This document shows, piece after piece, positions 27,480-33,271 of a stretch of 33,271 nt of DNA. The number at the start of each line of letters is the position of its first letter. Within the stretch, counting starts at the first letter, position 1. The notes under the pieces are model-generated. The model ran no database searches. It saw nothing but the letters and a program-made list of their open reading frames with translations, and had not been told where the DNA came from. The translations under genes and the position numbers were made by a program. The stretch is from JBALVO01 sp036961445 (GTDB lineage: Bacteria; Pseudomonadota; Gammaproteobacteria; Pseudomonadales; Halieaceae): assembly GCA_036961445.1 (NCBI GenBank), contig JBALVO010000031.1, positions 1 to 33,271 on the forward strand. Direction: 5' to 3'.

Positions 27480-27576
27480 ATTGGCGGTGAAATAACGCCA
27501 GATTTTGAGCATTTCACGCTCAGGACACAGTAAGTGTCCCTACTCCCCGTCAGAACCGACGGAAACTGGCTATAAT
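27480..27576 (+). promoter_or_regulatory. Structured ftsH leader with a second -10 box
   Basis: Downstream of the heat-shock promoter are small stems: TGGCG/CGCCA (27482-27500, followed by TTTT), GGACAC/GTGTCC (27523-27539, 5-nt loop) and CCGTC/GACGG (27547-27562). A perfect TATAAT lies at 27571-27576 with no good -35, a possible housekeeping start for ftsH about 90 nt before its start codon. Function of the stems is unknown. Confidence 0.35.
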
Positions 27577-27671
27577 TAAGGAGCAATAGGCTGTCACATA
27601 AGCCCTGATCTGTAGCATGAAGGGCGGAGTGAGTGGGAATCCGACAGGTGACCCTTAACGAGGTAACGGCA

Positions 27672-29597
<1,926 letters not shown>

Positions 29598-29611
29598 CCT
29601 CGAACTGACTC

Positions 29612-30490
29612 TTGGCACTTCCACTACAATCTGAAGCCCCGGCACTAAACTGCGCCGGGCGCATTCTGGATTTATCCACGCCGCTTATTATGGGCGTTAT
29701 CAACACCACTCCCGATTCTTTTTCCGATGGCGGTACTCTTTACCGGGGGTCGCGACTCGACGTTGAGCTGGCCCTCGCGCGCGCCAGTGACATGGCGGTG
29801 CAGGGCGCTGCTATTGTGGATATCGGTGGTGAGTCTACCCGCCCGGGGGCTGCACCGGTGTCCCTGGCCCAGGAAATGGAGCGAGTGCTGCCACTGGTTG
29901 AGCGCATTGCAGCGGAGCTGGACGTCGTAATCTCGGTTGATACCAGCTCGCCTGAGTTGATGATGGCCGCTGCACATGCCGGGGCAGGGCTGCTGAATGA
30001 TGTGCGAGCCCTGACGCGGAAGGGTGCTTTGGAAGCGGCCGCCGCCAGCGCGTTGCCAGTGTGTCTGATGCATATGCGCGGTGACCCCGTTAGTATGCAG
30101 GCAGCGCCTGACTATACCGATGTGGTGGCGCAGGTTAGTCAATACCTGCAGCAACGCGTTGTGGCCTGTGAGGCGCATGGTATTGACCGCTCGCGCTTGT
30201 TGCTGGATCCGGGTTTCGGGTTTGGTAAATCAGTACAGCACAATTTGCAGTTATTACGAGGTTTGCCTGAGCTGGCGGCATTGGGTTTTCCGCTGCTGGT
30301 GGGCTTGTCGCGTAAATCGCTGATTGGCAAGATGTTGGGCCGCGAAGTACAGCAACGCCTGCCAGCCAGCTTGGGCCTGGCGGTGCTTGCAGCACAGCGC
30401 GGCGCTGCGATTATACGAACACACGATGTTGTTGCTACTGCCGATGCAGTGGCAATGTGGGTGGCTCTGGAGCAACTGGGGGAAGGATGA
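29612..30490 (+). CDS. folP: Dihydropteroate synthase
   Basis: 292-residue TIM barrel that joins p-aminobenzoate to 6-hydroxymethyl-dihydropterin diphosphate in folate synthesis; the target of sulfonamides. Motifs: MGVINTTPDSFSDGG (27-41), DIGGESTRPGA, ISVDTSSPE, NDVRALT, CLMHMRGDP, LLDPGFGFGKS, GLSRKSLIG and the C-terminal RTHDV. The only plausible in-frame start is TTG 29612, 14 nt after the ftsH stop; no clear ribosome site is seen, so translation may depend on ftsH. It overlaps glmM by ATGA (30487-30490). Confidence 0.96.
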   Translation: MALPLQSEAPALNCAGRILDLSTPLIMGVINTTPDSFSDGGTLYRGSRLDVELALARASDMAVQGAAIVDIGGESTRPGAAPVSLAQEMERVLPLVERIAAELDVVISVDTSSPELMMAAAHAGAGLLNDVRALTRKGALEAAAASALPVCLMHMRGDPVSMQAAPDYTDVVAQVSQYLQQRVVACEAHGIDRSRLLLDPGFGFGKSVQHNLQLLRGLPELAALGFPLLVGLSRKSLIGKMLGREVQQRLPASLGLAVLAAQRGAAIIRTHDVVATADAVAMWVALEQLGEG

Positions 30491-31836
30491 GTAAACGTTA
30501 TTTTGGTACCGATGGCATACGTGGCCTGGTGGGTGAAGCGCCGATTACGCCGGACTTTATGCTCAAGCTGGGTTGGGCCAGCGGTCGAGTTTTTGCCCGT
30601 GAGTCGGGCCAGGAGGGGCGCTGCCTGGTCATTATTGGTAAAGACACCCGGGTCTCGGGATATATGTTTGAGTCGGCCCTGGAGGCGGGCCTGGTCGCCG
30701 CCGGGGTTGATGTGAAATTGCTGGGACCCATGCCGACGCCAGCGGTGGCATTGATGACGCGCACCCAGAATGCGGTAGCCGGTATTGTTATCAGTGCGTC
30801 ACACAATCCGTATTACGACAACGGGATAAAATTTTTTGGTGCCAATGGCTCCAAATTACCGGACGAGATAGAGTTGGCCATCGAGGCTGAGTTGGAACAA
30901 GCGCTGACTGTGGTGCAGTCCAGTGATATCGGCAAAGTGTTGCGGGTAGTGGATGCTGCGGGGCGCTATATCGAGTTTTGTAAATCTACCGTGCCCGAGG
31001 GTTTCAGCTTGCGCGGCCTGCGTATAGCGGTGGACTGTGCTCACGGCGCCACTTACCACATTGCCCCCAGTGTATTGAGTGAGCTGGGCGCCGAAGTGAT
31101 AAGCATGGGGGTGCAGCCTGATGGTTTTAATATTAACGAAGGCGTGGGTTCTACGGACATAAGTGCGTTATCACAGCTGGTGGTTGAGCGCGGTGCGGAT
31201 TTGGGCATAGCCTACGACGGCGACGGCGACCGCGTATTGCTGGTGGACGCGTCGGGAGACCTGGTGGACGGTGACGAGCTGGTCTACATTATTGCCATGC
31301 ATCGCCTGGCCACTGGCACCAGTGATGCTGGTGTGGTTGGCACGCAGATGTCGAACCTGGGCCTGGAGCTGGCACTGCGCGAATCGGGTCTGCGGCTGAT
31401 CAGGGCGCAAGTGGGTGATCGCTATGTCAAGGCGATGATGGAAGCTAACAAGTGGTCTCTGGGAGGCGAGTCTTCCGGACATATTATTTGCTCCGATGTG
31501 ACCACTACTGGCGATGGTATTGTGGCGTCCCTGCAAGTATTGATGGCTCTAAAGGCCGCCGACGGTGACCTGGCAGCGCTGCGATCCGGTATGCGAAAAT
31601 TCCCCCAGGTTATGATTAATGTGACGGTAAAAGGCAAGGTAGATCTGGGGGATTATCCCGAGGTGTCTGCGGCGGTAGAGGCAGTGGAGAGCCAGTTGGG
31701 CGAGCGTGGCAGGGTGTTGCTGCGCCCTTCGGGCACTGAGCCCAAGGTGCGGGTAATGGTAGAAGGTGACAATGCGGAAGAGGTCCAGTCTCTTTGTGCC
31801 GGCCTGGCGCAAGAGGTAGAGCGCCTGCTGGGCTGA
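30487..31836 (+). CDS. glmM: Phosphoglucosamine mutase
   Basis: 449 residues; converts glucosamine-6-phosphate to glucosamine-1-phosphate for UDP-GlcNAc and the cell wall. The N-terminus MSKRYFGTDGIRG is diagnostic. The active-site phosphoserine is Ser105 in ISASHNPYYDNG; the metal loop is YDGDGDR; the sugar loop GGESSGH; the phosphate loop RPSGTEPKVRVMVE. The start overlaps the folP stop by ATGA with GGGGGAAGG just upstream; the longer frame from 30457 is rejected. Confidence 0.97.
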   Translation: MSKRYFGTDGIRGLVGEAPITPDFMLKLGWASGRVFARESGQEGRCLVIIGKDTRVSGYMFESALEAGLVAAGVDVKLLGPMPTPAVALMTRTQNAVAGIVISASHNPYYDNGIKFFGANGSKLPDEIELAIEAELEQALTVVQSSDIGKVLRVVDAAGRYIEFCKSTVPEGFSLRGLRIAVDCAHGATYHIAPSVLSELGAEVISMGVQPDGFNINEGVGSTDISALSQLVVERGADLGIAYDGDGDRVLLVDASGDLVDGDELVYIIAMHRLATGTSDAGVVGTQMSNLGLELALRESGLRLIRAQVGDRYVKAMMEANKWSLGGESSGHIICSDVTTTGDGIVASLQVLMALKAADGDLAALRSGMRKFPQVMINVTVKGKVDLGDYPEVSAAVEAVESQLGERGRVLLRPSGTEPKVRVMVEGDNAEEVQSLCAGLAQEVERLLG

Positions 31837-31884
31837 ACCGGCTTGACTGCTGTTTGCTGTGTAGAGCCGTTACTGTGCGTCTAT

Positions 31885-31968
31885 TAACACGCGTCAGCTA
31901 ACGCGTGCCTGTTAACACGCGTCTGCTAACACGCGTCTGCTAACACGCGTCTGCTAACACGCGTCTTG
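31885..31968. repeat. Six 14-bp tandem repeats upstream of tpiA
   Basis: Unit TAACACGCGTCTGC. Units 3-5 (31913-31954) are identical; unit 1 (31885-31898) has one change, unit 2 (31899-31912) several, and unit 6 (31955-31968) ends in TTG. A seventh partial TAAC follows. Most units contain the palindromic core ACGCGT. The last unit merges into the -35 of the tpiA promoter. This may be a simple microsatellite-like expansion or an array of protein sites. Confidence 0.85.
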
Positions 31969-31994
31969 TAACTGGTCACTATCTTGGTTAAGAT
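31966..31994 (+). promoter_or_regulatory. Candidate promoter for tpiA-secG
   Basis: TTGTAA (31966-31971) and TAAGAT (31989-31994) each match consensus at 4 of 6 with a 17-bp spacer, 31 nt ahead of tpiA. The -35 begins at the last base pairs of the repeat array. A GCGGCCGC palindrome followed by six T (31997-32009) lies between it and the start codon. Confidence 0.4.
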
Positions 31995-32024
31995 TGCGGC
32001 CGCTTTTTTCACCCGGAGAATGAT

Positions 32025-32780
32025 ATGCGTCGAGCACTGGTTGTAGGTAACTGGAAGATGCATGGCTCCCAGGGCAGTGTAGATGAGTTATTGGGTGGCT
32101 TGCTTGGCGCGAATCCTGCGCCGAGTGCGGAAATTGCTGTTTGTCCCACCTATGTGCACCTGAGCCAAGCTCTGGCGCTTTGCGCGCAATCTGCTATTGC
32201 CGTTGGGGCCCAGGATTGCAGTCATATGCAGTCCGGGGCCTATACCGGCGAAGTCGCGGCGAAGATGTTGGCGGAGTTGGGCTGCACCTGGGTAATACTG
32301 GGGCACTCGGAGCGTCGTCAATATCATGGCGAGTCAGACGAGTTGGTAGCGGCAAAACTGGCAGCTGCGGTTGCGGCAGGCCTGCAGCCCATCGTATGTG
32401 TTGGTGAGACGCGCGAGCAACGAGAGGCGGGTGAGGCAGAAAACGTAGTCGCGGCGCAACTCGCTGGAGCGCTAGCGGGCCAATCTGGCCTGGCGGCACT
32501 GGTTGTGGCTTATGAGCCGGTTTGGGCAATTGGCACCGGTCTTACCGCTAGCCCGGAGCAGGCCCAGGCTATGCACGCGTTTATTCGTGCGCGTTTGGGT
32601 GAGATAGACGCTGTGGATGCAGTGGCCACACGAGTGTTGTATGGCGGCAGTGTAAAAGCCGCCAATGCGGCTGAATTGTTTTCGCAGCACGATATCGATG
32701 GTGCGCTGGTTGGTGGTGCTGCACTGGTCGTCGAGGATTTCCAGGCGATTATTGACGCAGCCGCTGTTGCGGCAGAATGA
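32025..32780 (+). CDS. tpiA: Triosephosphate isomerase
   Basis: 251-residue TIM barrel that interconverts dihydroxyacetone phosphate and glyceraldehyde-3-phosphate. Catalytic residues are Lys11 (VGNWKMHG), His94 (LGHSERRQ) and Glu164 (AYEPVWAIGTG); the phosphate-binding YGGSVKAANA is near 206-215. GGAG is 6 nt before the ATG. Its place between glmM and secG matches Pseudomonas and related gammaproteobacteria, while E. coli has tpiA elsewhere. Confidence 0.97.
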   Translation: MRRALVVGNWKMHGSQGSVDELLGGLLGANPAPSAEIAVCPTYVHLSQALALCAQSAIAVGAQDCSHMQSGAYTGEVAAKMLAELGCTWVILGHSERRQYHGESDELVAAKLAAAVAAGLQPIVCVGETREQREAGEAENVVAAQLAGALAGQSGLAALVVAYEPVWAIGTGLTASPEQAQAMHAFIRARLGEIDAVDAVATRVLYGGSVKAANAAELFSQHDIDGALVGGAALVVEDFQAIIDAAAVAAE

Positions 32781-32821
32781 CATAGAGAATTGAGTTTGTC
32801 CCCCGGAGGGACGGTAACAAT

Positions 32822-33202
32822 ATGGAACAAATTATATTAGTTGGTCACCTGCTTGTAGCGCTGGCCATCATTGCCCTGATCATGCTGCAGCAGGGAAAAG
32901 GTGCCGATATGGGCGCTTCTTTCGGTGCTGGCGGCTCGCAGACCTTGTTTGGTTCTGATGGCAGCGGCAATGTACTGACCCGTGCTACCTCCTGGTTGGT
33001 CATGTTATTTTTTGTCAGCAGCTTTAGCCTGGCGTTGTTGGCCAACCAAAAATCCACTCCAGTGGATGATCTGGACCTGGATATTCCTGCCGCGGCAGAA
33101 ATGCAGATACAGGCACCCGTGCAAGACGAGTTCCCGGTGCTGGAGGAAGAAGTTCCTGCGGCCACCGGCGCTGTAGAAGATGACCTGCCGGATCTGAATT
33201 AA
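32822..33202 (+). CDS. secG: Protein translocase subunit SecG
   Basis: 126-residue small subunit of the SecYEG channel. Two membrane helices are visible (about 3-22 and 55-75) around the conserved loop QQGKGADMGASFGAGGSQTLFGSDGSGNVLTRAT. The C-terminal about 50 residues form a strongly acidic, proline-containing tail ending EDDLPDLN, longer than in E. coli SecG (110 aa). CCGGAGGG precedes the ATG at good distance. The tRNA-Leu gene begins 15 nt after the stop. Confidence 0.96.
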   Translation: MEQIILVGHLLVALAIIALIMLQQGKGADMGASFGAGGSQTLFGSDGSGNVLTRATSWLVMLFFVSSFSLALLANQKSTPVDDLDLDIPAAAEMQIQAPVQDEFPVLEEEVPAATGAVEDDLPDLN

Positions 33203-33217
33203 GCGGTCAAAGACTTT

Positions 33218-33271
33218 GCCGAAGTGGTGGAATTGGTAGACACGCCATCTTGAGGGGGTGGTGAGCTATGC
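33218..33271 (+). tRNA. tRNA-Leu (GAG anticodon), 3' part outside the window
   Basis: Begins GCCGAAGTGGTGGAATTGGTAG, matching bacterial tRNA-Leu (D-loop GGAATTGGTAGACACG). The anticodon arm is CCATC-TTGAGGG-GGTGG, a 5-bp stem with a 7-nt loop and anticodon GAG, reading CUC/CUU. The window ends within the long variable arm. The location after secG is the standard site of this tRNA in gammaproteobacteria (leuU in E. coli). Confidence 0.95.

Noticed and set aside
31885..31968. CRISPR array
   Set aside because: Units are 14 bp and directly adjacent without spacers, and no cas genes are present; it is a tandem repeat.

Overview
The window reads as a marine-type gammaproteobacterial chromosome, most likely a Cellvibrionales-like lineage (Halieaceae or Spongiibacteraceae style; the rank is inferred from gene order and protein style, not from any search). 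The right half carries a conserved gammaproteobacterial housekeeping order: carA-carB-greA, then yhbY divergent from rlmE, then ftsH-folP-glmM-tpiA-secG-tRNA-Leu(GAG). The left half is an accessory acyl-CoA catabolic region.

Region 1 (1-6591): a plus-strand run of two adjacent acyl-CoA dehydrogenases (ACADs) that look like two halves of one heteromeric enzyme, an AMP-forming acyl-CoA ligase and an ACAD10/11-like dehydrogenase. It converges on a minus-strand Rieske oxygenase alpha subunit. Region 2 (6879-13366): plus-strand genes for a MaoC hydratase, an MFE-2-type 3-hydroxyacyl-CoA dehydrogenase and a thiolase (a split R-specific beta-oxidation module), then a quinone oxidoreductase, an iron alcohol dehydrogenase, a hot-dog thioesterase, a crotonase and a GFA-like zinc protein. 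Region 3 (13417-18498, minus strand): a compact SDR-TetR-ACAD-ACAD-MFS operon with two ATGA stop/start overlaps. Its ACAD pair again divides catalytic base and RxxFG motif between two genes. A perfect 16-bp palindrome overlaps the -35 of its promoter and is a good candidate for the TetR operator.

Region 4 (18499-23718): a 331-bp non-coding stretch with the TetR operator, a good carA promoter, a short possible leader peptide and a strong intrinsic terminator only about 50 bp before carA (an attenuator layout), then carA, carB and greA. Region 5 (23719-26263): feoA-feoB for ferrous iron uptake with a weak Fur-box-like site, plus a small unknown gene, inserted between greA and yhbY. Region 6 (26396-33271): yhbY, rlmE, ftsH with a near-consensus heat-shock (sigma-32) promoter, folP, glmM, six 14-bp tandem repeats ending at a tpiA promoter, tpiA, secG and the start of a leucine tRNA.

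Together the left half could activate a bulky or branched carboxylic acid, dehydrogenate it with heteromeric ACADs and complete beta-oxidation. The actual substrate cannot be read from the sequence. Nothing here is clearly a new defence or mobile system. The most interesting signals are the duplicated split-active-site ACAD pairs, the TetR palindrome, the carA attenuator, the ftsH heat-shock promoter and the tpiA-proximal repeats.
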